Assembly: GCF_026230105.1 (NCBI RefSeq)
Contig: NC_079478.1
Location: 31,015,653-31,079,652 of the forward strand
Origin: Diorhabda sublineata
Taxonomy: Eukaryota; Arthropoda; Insecta; Coleoptera; Chrysomelidae
Length of the DNA: 64,000 nt
Direction: 5' to 3'
Part shown: piece after piece, positions 33,825-46,130 of the stretch
Numbering within the stretch: the first letter of the stretch is position 1
How the letters are laid out: each line of letters begins with the position of its first letter
Translations under genes and position numbers: made by a program
The notes under the pieces: generated by a model
Databases searched by the model: none
Told to the model about the DNA's origin: nothing
What the model saw: only the letters and a program-made list of their open reading frames with translations

Positions 33825-35022
33825 AATAATAATAAATTTGTTGAATCAATGCATGTTTTCTCTCGTAAGTAAGACCAGTAGATTTTTCATTAGATAAATA
33901 CTCCTTTATATACCTTTCTTCGAAGAATTTACACCAACTTAGTTGGCAAGTTTAAGGAGGCGACACCCAAAAAGAAGCAAACATAAGATCATTTTTTTAT
34001 TATTAATTTGATTGTGAACAAATTCTGGTACTGCATTTATTCACTTATTAAACTCAAGTATAAAATGCAATCTCTCTCTTAACACAAATCAATTATTGTT
34101 CACTGGTCTATCGTATTGATTGATCGACTGAAGGCTAATGAAATGTGAAAGACACGGCAAATTTCATCAAATTAACAGACATTTCTACCATCTAACAATG
34201 TTTCGAACGCTCGGGAAGAGATACGCGGTGAGACCGCGTCATTTTGAGTTGTAGACTTGACGTTTCGGTTAAATAGCGTCTATCTTGTTTCAAGATTTAG
34301 TGTAGATTTCCATTTAATTGCTCGATCTTTCTCCGATATCTACGTTGAAGTTATCAGAATATAAACAATTTTTAATGATTATACTCATCCAGTTCTACAT
34401 ATGGAGCATACTTTTTTCACATATTCATGAAATCACACGCGTCTTTACTCTTTTTTCACTTGTCTTCAACTAATGTAGAGGTAGATTTTCATTTTCCTTT
34501 CTCAAATATAACTATAATTATGAGTCTGGGAATAAGGATTTTCTCGTGAACTTGTATAACGTGTACTTTAAGGGACATTCTGCAGCTCATGAGTTTGAAA
34601 TTATCTATCATACTAGAACTAAGCTCTCTAATATGTAGCTTTTTATTCCCAAGGAAGAAATAAATCATATGTGTGAGGTTGCGGCTCTCTTGTTTTTCAT
34701 GAGCATTCAGTAGCTCCTAGAATTCTCCAATAACCTTTATTTTTTCTATTTTGGACGATACCAACTCTCAAAGCAGCTTCTGATAATTTAAGGAAATTAT
34801 TATGCAAAAGCTTTCAAGATTTGACAAAGAGCTTTTGTAAATTGCTTCACGAATCCTATTTTTATATTCAAAAATATGATCGATCTCAATAATTATTTCA
34901 GTATGGTATCTGAAACTTAATTCCATAAGTGAAGATAGTATGAATATTTGGTGTATGAACCTTTCCCACCAAAAATCTCATTCTTCATGCTTTAAAGTTT
35001 GAATGACATTTTAACTTTTCAA
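33825..35022. other. No recognisable gene
   Basis: Non-coding AT-rich DNA; no domain-bearing frame. Confidence 0.55.
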
Positions 35023-35613
35023 TACGAGGTCTGACTATTAAATAACAAGACTGGTTACGATAAAGGGTTTTGTTTAAAAATCATTCTACATTCTCCCTCT
35101 CCACACACCTTTCCATAAGTTTTTTCCATTGATAGAATCAGTACTTAATCATGTGTAATTCCTCGTAAAATTTTTCTATTCGTTTCCTTATCGACGTTTA
35201 CAGCCTTGGCAATCATCTGGATGTTCATTCGACAATCGATCTGCGCGCACAATTGGGTTGATTTTGGTCACTGTTTCCGGAGTTGAAACAGTCACAGAGC
35301 GATCTGGGTACTGGTAGTGACTTCTTCAGTGTCCCCATAGGACTCGTGCAATAATTTATAGTCGGAGTTTTTTAACGAGAAATTTGAGAATGATACGGTG
35401 CTCCTGTTTTACGCCACATTGTTTTCGGCACGAGGAAAAAACACGTTCGTTTAAAACCGTTAGTGCACAAATGCTATAATAGTGACGGAAACGTGTTTTG
35501 AGACGTGCATAGACAAAATATCTAGATACCCAACGCACTACTCGTTTTCTACCCCATCCGTCTATTGCGCTCTCCGGGCGCGCAGTCTTATTATTTAATA
35601 GCCAGACCTCATA
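35023..35613 (-). mobile_element. Miniature mariner derivative, 587 bp
   Basis: Terminal inverted repeats of about 29 bases (CGAGGTCTGACTATTAAATA at 35025; complement ending at 35611, three to four mismatches) are flanked by TA on both sides. Inside, on the minus strand, are relics of a mariner transposase N-terminus (IILKFLVKK, KLLHESYGDTEE, VSTPETVTKI) and then, after a large deletion, of its C-terminal end (FYQWKKLMERCVE). The catalytic core is gone. It could move only with transposase supplied by a full-length relative. Confidence 0.85.
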
Positions 35614-36399
35614 ATTTCCTTCAAGTATTCGATAATAAGCCAGATGTAGAGATTTAAGTTCTGAACTTCTATGGAACGTTCTGTAGATCTTTCGATGAAA
35701 GAATGTTATTGTTTCACATTATTGCAATGACAAAGTCTTCCTTCGTAGAGACTTCAAAAATATATTTCAGCATACTGTTAATGATTCTTGATTCAATACA
35801 GATACTGGAGAGTCACAGTTTAAACTGTAAGGAAGAATTCCACTTTCCAAGGAGTCAATTGTTCAGTTCTCAAATTTTTCGTCAGTTATATTAAAGAAAG
35901 AATTCAGCTATTGAAAATGATTGCATGTAACTAAAGTTTGTCATCGCAGTTTTGCATTTTAACATTTGTTCGCGTATGATTTCATCAACTTCACTCTAGT
36001 ACACGGTTAACTTAACAGTTACAAAATGAACAATACACAATCTCTGACATAAATAATACGTAGTGTACCAACGATGTATTTGTATTAACCACAGCGGTTT
36101 TTTGACAGTTACAAGATAATTGAATTTACCACACGCAGTTTGCTGACTGTTTGTTACATACAAATAGATTCTACCACATAACAATAATCATGTTTGTGTG
36201 TGGTATGTATCGATAAGAGTGTATACTACACCAGCTATAACGTTGAAATTTCGCAATAAATTTTTCGTATGCGCGATTCTTTATTGTTAATTCTCACAAA
36301 CAAAAGAAAATGTTCGATCGAGAAAAAATGTTTTTTCTTGCAAAGGATTGATTGGATTTGTTTTGAACGAGTTAATGGACAAATGTAATAGAACTATTA
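35614..36399. other. No recognisable gene
   Basis: Non-coding; short frames at 35703-35894 and 35996-36184 show no domain. Confidence 0.55.
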
Positions 36400-37313
36400 A
36401 TGCTTTTGGGATATTTCCCCTCATTCTTTGTCATAATCTTCTTTCATACTTATCTTCCAAATTGTAAATACCACATGTGTGCTGACGACAAAAAAATTTA
36501 TTATTTATTCAAACTTTCTAATATACAAGAGGCTTCAGACAAAAAAAATCAGAAACTTTTCGAAATTACTTTCATCTCTAAAAAACATTCATCAAAAGTC
36601 AATCCAACTAAGTCTACTGCATGGATTTTTGACCTTGAAGCACAAATAGCAGAGGTACTCAATCGGATGCAATCGCTACTTGAGAATAACATACTTACAT
36701 TTAGTGGATACGTAAATATTTGGGTTTGATTATCGACACCAAATTACAATTTGGAAAATATATAACTGAAGAACTAAGTGAATATTATGCTTTACTAAAA
36801 TTAATCTATCAGCAAAGAATTTGTTTAAATATTGACATAAAGAAAATGCTGTGTGATTCTTTGGTGCTTACACATTTTAATTACTGTGATGTGGTATATC
36901 GGCTATGTTTAGTCAAAAGTGATACTCATAGAATTATAAAAACTAGAACTCTTGTTCAAGACTATTCTACGGCATCAGGCGAAATGGAAAAAATTCGTAT
37001 AAACTAAAAGATGCGGGTTGGCTTAGTATGTACAATAGAAGAGAGCTGCAGTCTAAATTTTTACGACAAAATTTTAAGAAACAAATCACCAAGTTATTTG
37101 TACACAAGACTTACTTATAGAACAGACATCTATAACTTAAATTTGAGACGGAGTAATGTAATAAATATACCTACATATAATAAACAAATATAAAAACGTT
37201 CCTTCTCATGTTAAATGTCCCTTTTTATGAAATTTTTGAATATTCCTAATTACATGTTATCTTAAAATGCATTTAAAAATGAATATAAACGACTGCTTTT
37301 TGAGCAACAGTGA
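36400..37313 (+). pseudogene. Jockey/CR1-like LINE RT relic, 3' part
   Basis: Three consecutive frames together give the 3' part of a LINE reverse transcriptase. HMCADDKKIYYLF (catalytic box, Tyr changed to Cys) at about 36474 is followed by HSSKVNPTKSTA, then in the next frame GLIIDTKLQFGKYI and DSLVLTHFNYCDVVY. The carboxyl region of this group follows (SPSYLYTRLTYRTDIYNLNL), then FKNEYKRLLFEQQ with a stop at 37311-37313. The reading frame changes near 36720 and 37008, and in-frame stops follow 37193. No RNase H domain follows. The 5' limit is unclear. Confidence 0.82.
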
Positions 37314-37389
37314 AGGGGAAGAATTATAGTGCTTTGTTTTCAGTATTCAATGAATTTTGTATTTGTATGTTTTTATAGTAGTTTAGTAT

Positions 37390-37765
37390 TCTAATATTTA
37401 TCGTTTTTATTTACACTTTTTCTCTTCGTGGGGTGAATTAATAAACACTGTTTCTAATGTTTTTAATTTATTCAAATACTAAAGATTACACTTAACTTAC
37501 TTATAAGAATACACTTATCACTATCACTTAGCTAACTTAAATAATTTATTATAAACTGACCAAAACTGCGCTATAAAAACTTCTTATATATCTCAAAACA
37601 ATATCGCAAAAGACTTCTTAGAGAACAATGTAGATAAACCGCTATAAAAAGTTATATAAAAACAAATATCAAACGAATTTCGGGTATTTCATCAAAAGCG
37701 GCGAATTTTGAAATTATACTATATCCAAGCAGGACCGGCTCCAGGACGGAGATGAGTTCGTGACA
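37390..37765 (-). repeat. Solo LTR, second retroelement family, GTAT target duplication
   Basis: 376 bases from TCTAATATTTATCG (family start TGTAATGTTTTTC, one G-to-C change at the tip) to GAGTTCGTGACA. GTAT flanks it at 37386-37389 and 37766-37769. On the minus strand it holds ATATATAAGAAG followed 20-30 bases on by GCGCAGTTTTGGTCAGT, a likely TATA box and start region. Confidence 0.75.
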
Positions 37766-38010
37766 GTATAACTTAAGTGGTTACTGTGGAAGAATTGGTC
37801 AACACAACCCAAACCTTTTATTTACATTTCTATGTTAAATATCAATAAATTGTTCTTAATGGTAAATGATAAATGATTTATCAGATATTTGAAAATCTAA
37901 TTTTTCAGGGGAGAATCTCTTTTTTCAAGCCAGTAGTAATCTGCCTTCATCTATGAGATAAAAAGGAAGAGAATTTTCAAAATGAAGTATTACCCCTTCT
38001 TTCATAGTAT

Positions 38011-38392
38011 TGTAACGTTTTTCGTATTTATTCACATTATTACACATTATACGACACACTCACTTATAATAATTTACTTACAAATATTACTTAAATAATT
38101 TCTGCAATTAATTCCACTAATTCGTTCTTTTTACTACGACCATTTATTTGAGATTTAACTAAACAAATCACTTATATACCTAAATAAAATTCTACGTATT
38201 TCTAGAACAACGAAAATCAAAATAAATAAATAATTGTAAATAAACTGCCTTCTATAATCAAATGTTCACAAAATGCGCGTCCGCCATTTATAAAAAACAA
38301 ATCAAAAGCGCGACACTAGTTCGCAAAATTTTAAAATTCCATTGTACCTGGACAGGTACATTAGAACCCATTTCGCGACCTTGTTCGTAACA
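38011..38392 (-). repeat. Solo LTR, second retroelement family, GTAT target duplication
   Basis: 382 bases, TGTAACGTTTTTCG to CTTGTTCGTAACA, TG...CA form. Perfect 4-base duplications GTAT at 38007-38010 and 38393-38396, the length typical of Gypsy-type integrases. Minus-strand TATA box GTATATAAGTG near 38180. No PBS or coding sequence is next to either end, so it is a recombination product. Confidence 0.8.
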
Positions 38393-39639
38393 GTATTAAT
38401 TGGGTAAGTTGGTTGTTTGTTCGTTTTTTTTGGATGTTTTGTTAGACTTAATTTAGAACTAAATTGAGTTATGTGGTTGATGAACTTACGAAAACAAAAT
38501 AATTTAGACTTATAACCTCATGTGAATCGGTGTATTCTATTTGTATTTAAATACGTTGTTTATCAATATTTCAATATCAATAAATACGAAGATGACTGCT
38601 AGTCTTTAGTATTTGACATATGTGGAGACAAGTCGTTTTCCAGATATTATTTCAAACAAGTGCAGTGCACTAAACGGCTCTATATTCATGAACAATGCGG
38701 TCACATTGAAAATAAGTTTCCCGGAAATTTATATACATGGCTTTTATAACCGCAAGTACTGCAACGGGGACTTTTCGAAGATATATAGATACCTTGATAA
38801 CGTTTATAGCTCAAACTTAGATAGTAGAACGGCAAACTTCTCGCTTAAGTGGAAAAGTGTTAAAACATGTTTTAAACGTCTTCGCTCGGGTCATATTTTT
38901 ACAATAATTTAAAAGGTACAGAAACCAAGACAGTCTGGGTTACGTTTTAAATATAATTTTGGTGATTTTTCTCCAATAAACTCAATTACCTTCGGTTTAC
39001 CAAAATATAATTTTTACTTACAATACAAATAGTTCAATGATGTATCATGTTATACAGAATCAAAAATCCCAGATAAGCCACCGATAGTGCAGCTTCAAAA
39101 AAGTTGATCGAATAACAAACATACCTTGATACTGATGTTTGGAGGATGAGAAATTTATTTGATCTCCAGTGAACTAACCGTGATATTAAAAAAATTCATG
39201 ATACAGCCATACAGTGAGTTCGAGGAAAGTATATCAGATCAAACATACGACTTTTTGAAACAGATTTACTATAGATAAGGATAGACTAAGGATTCATTGT
39301 CTACGTAGCTGTAATAGTTTTCTTATGTAGCAAATTTTGTCGCCGTTTAAAAACTTTATCATGCAGATAGTCTCGTTCAAGAAATTTTGTCTATATAATA
39401 TTGTCGTCAGTAGAGTGTTTTCAGGGCATTTGTCTTTGGTCAAAATCATGTTGATATTTTCTTAAACAGAATATTGTGCACGCGTAATTTGCAAAACACG
39501 CTGGTGCTCGTTTTGGCAAATATTACGCTTGTTAAACAATATCTCTCTTTATACAACTAATTACATGAATAACTATATACAAATAATATCAAAAATAAGT
39601 TTCCAAACAATCAAGAATGCCCAGAAGGGAATAGGATTT
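38393..39639. other. No recognised gene; one unidentified frame
   Basis: An open frame of 99 codons at 38613-38912 (plus) has a less AT-biased composition than its surroundings. It has no known motif, signal peptide or membrane segment that I recognise. It could be a transposon piece or chance. Nothing else is identifiable. Confidence 0.35.
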
Positions 39640-40560
39640 CCAAACTAGATAAACTGAGCAAACCGACTTTCAACAAATGTGTGGCATTGACGAGAGAAGG
39701 ATTCCTTTCCGTGGTAGACTTCAAATCAGTCGAAACATTCCAAACAAAACTAACATATACGTCATACAAGTATATACATGGCATATGAAAATTTATACTG
39801 GGGAAGAAACAGTCTGTACCTAAATATTGTGATGAGTTTGGCGGAACATCTGGGCCAAGGAAGAAGAATTGTAACAGACAATTATTATGCGAGTTTGGAG
39901 TTAGCAGAAAAGCTGCTAGGATACCAAACCAATTTATTGGAGGTATATCTAGGAAATAGAAAATGTCTACTCAAAAACGTAGTACAGAAGAAGCTGGAGA
40001 AACATTAAATTACTAGCAAAGGAAAGTGGAACGTGGCGTGTTGTTGCTTTCTACAAAGCATGCCAATGAAACAGTAAGCGTTGACAGGTGATCAGGAGTG
40101 GTTGTAAAGCCTTGAGCCGTGGTCGACTATAACAAAGGCAAATCTTCTACACTTTTTTGAGTGGGTCGTTGGAGTGGTTTAGGAAGATTGCTATTGAGCT
40201 GTTATTTGGTACTGCAAAGGTGAATGCCAATATTCTTTATAAAAGAATAACAGAAAAAAATATAGCAATTACCGATTCTCAAATCAATGTTGGAAAGAAG
40301 TTACTGAAGAAAGAAACTACGGATTTTGCTGATCAAGAGACGCTCAAACTAAAAAAACAATTGCCTAGTGAAGAAAGAAAGTCCAAGTCACCAGATAAGA
40401 AAAGATTGTGAAGGATGCAGTGGAATAAAATGAAAAAAATATTGGAGAATCCAAAGTGGAAAAAGTTATTATTTTTTACAGTATTAGTTTTGGACAAACC
40501 ACATAATATTATTCCGTGTTGTGCAAATAATGAATAATTGTGATTATAAACAACAATTTT
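39640..40560 (+). pseudogene. piggyBac-family transposase relic (PGBD4-like)
   Basis: The order of motifs is that of a piggyBac transposase. CGIDERRIPFRGRLQ (about 39680-39725), containing the first catalytic Asp, is followed by IPNKTNIYVI. In another frame come MKIYTGEETV, then LGQGRRIVTDNYYASLELAE (39850-39906), containing the second Asp. Then come LLSTKHANETV, AVVDYNKGKSS and KIAIELLFGTAKVNANILYK. The C-terminal Cys-rich end is vestigial (DKPHNIIPCCANN, 40493-40533). Many stops and frameshifts; the N-terminal domain is missing or unrecognisable. I could not identify TTAA-flanked ends. Confidence 0.82.
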
Positions 40561-43383
40561 GTTGCATTGATATTGTAATATTTTATAATAAAAGTTTTTT
40601 AAATATAGGTACAAGCAATGGAAAGGTAGCACAAATTGATTTGAATCAAATATCATTTGGAATGTGTTGATGAAAACAGAAAAAATTTTAAAAGTATAGT
40701 TGGAAAATTGAAGATCCTGAGAAAAAATTTAATGAACCATGTGTAGGGTAATGTTTCAAGTACCCGGGACGGTCCAACCAAACTGTAAAACACATTTGAA
40801 TACGATCCCATGAAGCAATAAAGTTCGAAATAAAATACGTCCTGAGGTCCATTGGACCACTATGAGCTGAACGAAAAGTTCAGTTGCGGGTCTTTGGACA
40901 GTCTTTGTCAGAAGACATAAAACGATCATTTTCATATATTTTTAGCTGACTGAAATAGGATACGGAAAATGATTTCTCACATGTATCAGAAAAAGGTAAA
41001 TTGAGGGAAATATTTAATATGAATAATACATAATAACTTATCAAAGTCTAATATTTTTTTGACTAGAGTGAAAAAATATTTATACCTCATCTAAGATTCA
41101 GGCTCACGATAATAGGGTGTTTTACAAAGGTTGAAAAAGTATTTAAATTGCTAAATATACCGTAAATTTGACATTATTATAATATCTTTTTGAATAATCA
41201 ACACTATAGAATCAGGTTTATTAATTTTTGGTATAAACTTACCACTAAAACGTTCGTTATCAATATGGCGTTGCCACTACGTCATTAAATACTGTTTGGA
41301 ACAGTTCGCAGCTTTTCTCGGTGTTTTATTTGTAATCGTCCTATAAAATGTCTTTTCAAACCGTGTTAAATAATGCTTGAGTGTACTAACACCTTCTTAA
41401 AAACACCTGAAAAACTATTAATTCACGTGCCTACAAATGAATCAACGAAAAAAGAGGTTCCAACTTGCTTGAAGAAACCTTATCTAGTACATCTCCAATT
41501 TATAGTTGTAAATATCAGTTCAATTTAACGATAAATTTTTTATGAATTTTTAAAAGATATTGAAACTTTGATAACATTAAAACTAAAATAGTGTGAGAGA
41601 AGAAATGTTTTTCTTAGGAAATGATGAGACGTTTGGAGATAGATAATAATCAAAATAAATAAATTTTCCATCACTATCAAATATTCTATTGATGTTCATA
41701 TTGCTATAGGAAAAAAAAAATTGGGAAATATCACAGTTTCCGAACATTTTAAAAAGTTTATATTACAAATGAGTCTGATGTAAGGGAATACCTACTTGTC
41801 TGTTTGACAAAGTATCAGAGAAAAACGACAAATTGAGTATTGAGTCACATTTACTAGAAAACATTGTTAGTAGTGAAGTTGATGAATCTATTTGTAAACT
41901 AAATTCAGGAGTGAAGGCATTTGAAAAATATATCTTTGTTCTAGAAGCTCTGAACTGTTTCACATGAAATTTAGTGACGTAACGTATTGGTTGCAATATT
42001 TTTAAACAGATGATAAGGCTTTCAGTGAGCTTTAATTTATTATAGTACGCGTGCTGAGTAAATTGCCAGAAGAAAGAGTGGTCCGTAACTCCAAAGAGGA
42101 AATGGGCTTATTCAATTACGGAAGATGGAAACTCCAATTATTTTTTCGAAGAATTTCTAATTAAAACTTACTCCCGAGACGATGAGAGTATGGACGATCT
42201 CTATTTTTGATGTTTCATAAAGAGCAATGTAATAGATGTTGTTGAGTCAGTTTTCTTGTCCTCTTGTTCATCAATGATGAACTGGTAATACAAGAGGAAT
42301 CATCTTATAGGAATTAGAACGATCGTATGTGTATATAATATTAAAAAAATCTCCTTAATTGGATAGATTTATTTAATTTCTATTGAAAAATTCTATAAAT
42401 GTAGAACTGTACAATAATTTAATCAGATCAGGATATTGGATGGTTTGAAGTACTTTCCTTCATTGGATAGCGTAGTGCGTCAATTTAGCTCTAAAATAAT
42501 AGTAAAACCTTAAAAGTTTCGAAAAGAAAATAGTTTCTATATTCAGAACATTTTTATAAATCTGGATATTACTCATCATTATTATACTGAAAAAATTATT
42601 AATTGGGATAATGTGAGTTTCTCACGTTTTTTAGTCAGAATTTTTAGTTCAATTATAAAGTTAGTTCCGACCAAAATGGGGAAGCTTCACATGTAATATA
42701 ATTATAAAGCATATCATAATATAATATTTCTGGAAATTTCATAACTGAAAACGTGAAGAGATATCAAGGAGAAACCACGGCAACGTTATTTCGGATAATG
42801 TTGATATTTAGTAATAATTTAATATGAATTGAAAATGTCTTGTAAAAAACGTATTTTAAAACACCAATGTTCAAGGACACAACTTGTTTAAAACTAAATG
42901 GATACATTTGTGGATGTTCTACAAGTATATTGCTAGAAAGTGGAGACCATACAAACAACTAAGGCTGTGCCATTTTTCGATTCATTGTTATGTCGCATGT
43001 CTCTGTTTTATAGTTTTCCAATATCAATTGCAGAAGAGAGTTATGCGAGGAACATGAATATCTCATAAATACGCACGGCACTCATACCAAATTAAGAAAT
43101 GAAAAATAATATTCACTCCCCCTATAAAATCCAATAAACAGTCTCCATCTCCATTGTTTGCCAACGTAAACATCGAATGAGTAAATAAATTTATATTGGC
43201 TGAAGCACAACTTCTTCGAAATATTCTTGTCAGACAGTCTACGAAAAACAGTGGGGTCGTTGGGTGAGATTCACTCAATTCTTAAATTTCTTTAAATAAA
43301 TAGAAATATGACTTTCTTTGGGGCATGGGCGAATGAGGTGGTTCTAGAATTCGTAAAAAAAAGTTCTAGCAGCAGACCACCAA
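40561..43383. other. No recognisable gene
   Basis: Non-coding. Just past the piggyBac relic, 40738-40910 is more G+C-rich and contains the palindrome GGTCCATTGGACC (40849-40861). This might be part of the element's 3' end, but I could not find a matching left end. Confidence 0.45.
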
Positions 43384-43500
43384 GAGCTTTGGATAAACTG
43401 TGTTGAACACGTTATCAAAGATGAGTATGTGGTATCACCCTCATTACAAACCATCATAATTCAGACGATTCTGACTACCATGATTATTCATAAAGATACA
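43384..43500 (+). pseudogene. Possible Tc1/IS630-type transposase C-terminal fragment
   Basis: A short frame reads ELWINCVEHVIKDEY and, in a shifted frame, HHNSDDSDYHDYS. This resembles the conserved C-terminal end (W-x-x-C-x-x-H-V-I-K plus an acidic Ser/Asp tail) of one insect Tc1/IS630 transposase group. The catalytic region is not present upstream. The match is short, so this is tentative. Confidence 0.35.
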
Positions 43501-44139
43501 TTGGAATTGTAATGTTTTTTTTTTCCTTTTGTTTTATTTGCCAATAATTTATTTTCCTTTTGGTTTTTGCTTTGAAATTTCGATTTCCAGAAAGAAACGA
43601 ATGAGATACAAAAAGGACTCAGACGGGTATCCTGTTTAAACCAAACGACCTTATAAGTAGGTCGATTTTACTTGTATATCTACGTTTCATAGTTTAATAT
43701 TCAGTTGTATCAAGTTACCAAGGTATAACAATAATTTTTTACAACCACAAGTGCATCTGTCTAAATAACGGCGAAAAATGCCGTCCAATTTATAATGATT
43801 CAATTGCCTTTTGCCGAATACTTTCTCGCATAAGATATACATATTTTCAAAAGTATTTATAAATATAATAAATTCATGGAATGAGGTATCTACGTCTATG
43901 GTAGATCACAACAAAATTGTCGGCAACGGTTTCAAACCAGTTTTTATAATCTGTAATTGATATTGGAAGTTTGAATAAGCTGCTAATAATATCATACATA
44001 CATACAAACATACATATTTTGATTGGTGTTGTTTTGAGCTCATTGACTCACTTATATTTTAAAGCTACAGCTTTGAGAGTATTTTTTTCTACTTATCTTG
44101 TTTCGATCATTTATAAGGGTACTATAGAAATTTGTACAC
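43501..44139. other. No recognisable gene
   Basis: Non-coding AT-rich DNA; the 85-codon frame at 43971-44228 is largely an antisense overlap of the mariner relic and chance sequence. Confidence 0.5.
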
Positions 44140-44350
44140 ATTTATCATTGGATATTTCAATATTTGTTATTGCTTTGTATCTGCCATCACCTCATCATTC
44201 GTTTGGAATCGCTTTTCAATTTTTTTGAGTTTGGATCAAGATCAGACGATTGCCAATAAATCTTGATACATTTTCCCTTATTTTCCTACGATAGGCGCAT
44301 TGTCGTGATTTAACAAAACTCTTTTCTTCGCCAAAGCGGATGTTCGACAT
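44140..44350 (-). pseudogene. mariner transposase relic, catalytic and C-terminal fragment
   Basis: Minus-strand translation gives KRVLLNHDNAPIV (second catalytic Asp block, normally FHQDNAPAHT). It is followed by SDLDPNS (third block, damaged) and, one frame over, KRFQTNDEVMADT, the conserved segment after the third block. About 70 codons with several frame changes. No ends were found. Confidence 0.55.
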
Positions 44351-45799
44351 CTAAATTTTTCAACAAATCAACATAATATTAGTCAGTTATTATTTTTACT
44401 CAATAATCAATGCTTATTACACATTTTGAACCCTATTTCGTCTACCGTTTCTCAAGTGGTCCTCAGAATCATCCGTGTTCATATTTCCACTCTTAAAAGC
44501 AAACAACCACGAACAAATGATTCTATATGTCGGAGCACTTTCAGGATAATATTTACTGTTTCTCGGTTCCTTTATTTGTTCTTCCACTTTAAAAACAATG
44601 TTTAATTATCACCGAGAAATTTTTTTAAACATGTACGTGAACGAGAAGGAAATACATCTTCTGATATACGAATGTGGTTAATAAATTGGAGACATTGAGG
44701 CCGATTTGGTAAGAATAGGAGACTAAAAAATTGGATGCAATTTTTGGAATAAGAAAAATAATATGGTGTATCAATTTACTTGTAGTCACTACCAACTTTT
44801 CTATTTTCCATTTTAGATTATGCATTTTTGAATATTATAGTAAGTTCAATAATGATAATGAAGATGATACAGATATTTATTTTAAGAACAAAATATGTCA
44901 TTATCATTTCTCATAGGGAAATGTTCATTCAAATGCGCTTTTGGTCCTCAATTGTCACCCAACGTGCGGATAGCTTACACCGACATAATTATTAGTCAAT
45001 GCCATTGTCTCTTTCGCAGATATGACTAGGTTTGAATTAAACTGCCTCAAATTTTATGGTGGTAAATAATGGAACAGAGTATCTGTATACTGTTTACCAT
45101 CTCTATCATTTGTGTATTCGAATTGCTGTACAAAGTCTAATATTTAGTGAGAGATTCATACTCAGTTTCAGAATCTGAATGTTGCCGAAATTCTAGTGAG
45201 ATTCACTCAACGTGTGCGCAAATAGTGACCTCAAATGAATCAAAATTCTCAAAAATACTGTTTCTGTCAATGTTTTCATTTGATCTGTCAAAAAATTGCA
45301 TCGAAAGAGTTAGACTTCATAATTCTGCTTCTAACACCACTTGATAGAAAAGTATACGGGTCAGTCAGTATGTTTTCTTAAGATTCTTGCTCCTGTCTAG
45401 TTTTGTTTACCTGAAGCTATGACAATTCCTTGGAACAGTGGATACATAGAAGAATTTATTGGAAAGATGCCACAGAGGGTATTCAGTGCTTATTTCATGT
45501 TATTTTCATGTATTACAATTTATCTAATTTTCATTTTCAAGTATTCTAGTTCTTTTATGTAAAATATAGTTGAGTATTTGTTTGTATTCATGCATTTTTA
45601 AATATTCATAATAATAACAAAACAAAAAAAAGTTTTTTTGTATTGAATATCGATTGATTCGAATCAAGTTTTCATTATAACTATGCGTCAACGTCAAGGT
45701 TTTCTTAAACATAAATTGAACAATAATCAACACCGTCTATACGTTGCATATCTCCAAAACAAACCACTAGATATTTTCTGCCGTCGTGCGGACATCGCA
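44351..45799. other. No recognisable gene
   Basis: Non-coding; small frames only, without domains. Confidence 0.55.
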
Positions 45800-46130
45800 C
45801 ATGACAACTTCCACATTTAGTTGGTTAAAGATGTCGGCAGTTCGCCCATTTGAAATTTCTCACTAATTGCCTGGAAAACTTGGAACCCAAATTTAATTAT
45901 AATACGAAGCGACGTCAGATTTCTTAAAAGTGTAGTCGGGATGAGATGATCTCGGTGTTGTGAGTTATCTATGGATGCTATCAATATATTATCCAAATAA
46001 ACGAATAAGAAGCACATCGTCCATAAAACGTTGGAATGATTGGGCCAAGTTACGAAACCCAACAACGTGTACGGGAATTCGTAAAGACTGTATTTTGGTC
46101 GTTATGTGTCCTCCGAAACGTCTTGCCTGC
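45800..46130 (-). pseudogene. Ty3/Gypsy reverse transcriptase relic
   Basis: On the minus strand the translation contains a recognisable Gypsy RT palm. FRNLAQSFQRFMDDVL (46016-46063) is followed in another frame by FVYLDNILIAS, the catalytic box with the second Asp changed to Asn (normally FVYIDDILIAS), and QHRDHL. The remaining sequence is frameshifted. It ends near 45800 with a jump to unrelated or distant pol sequence. It is much older than the element at 9146-13766, and its subfamily looks different. Confidence 0.72.

Noticed and set aside
37390..38392. The two adjacent LTRs as one short element with 5' and 3' LTRs
   Set aside because: They are rather different from each other, each has its own GTAT duplication, and the 245 bases between show no PBS.
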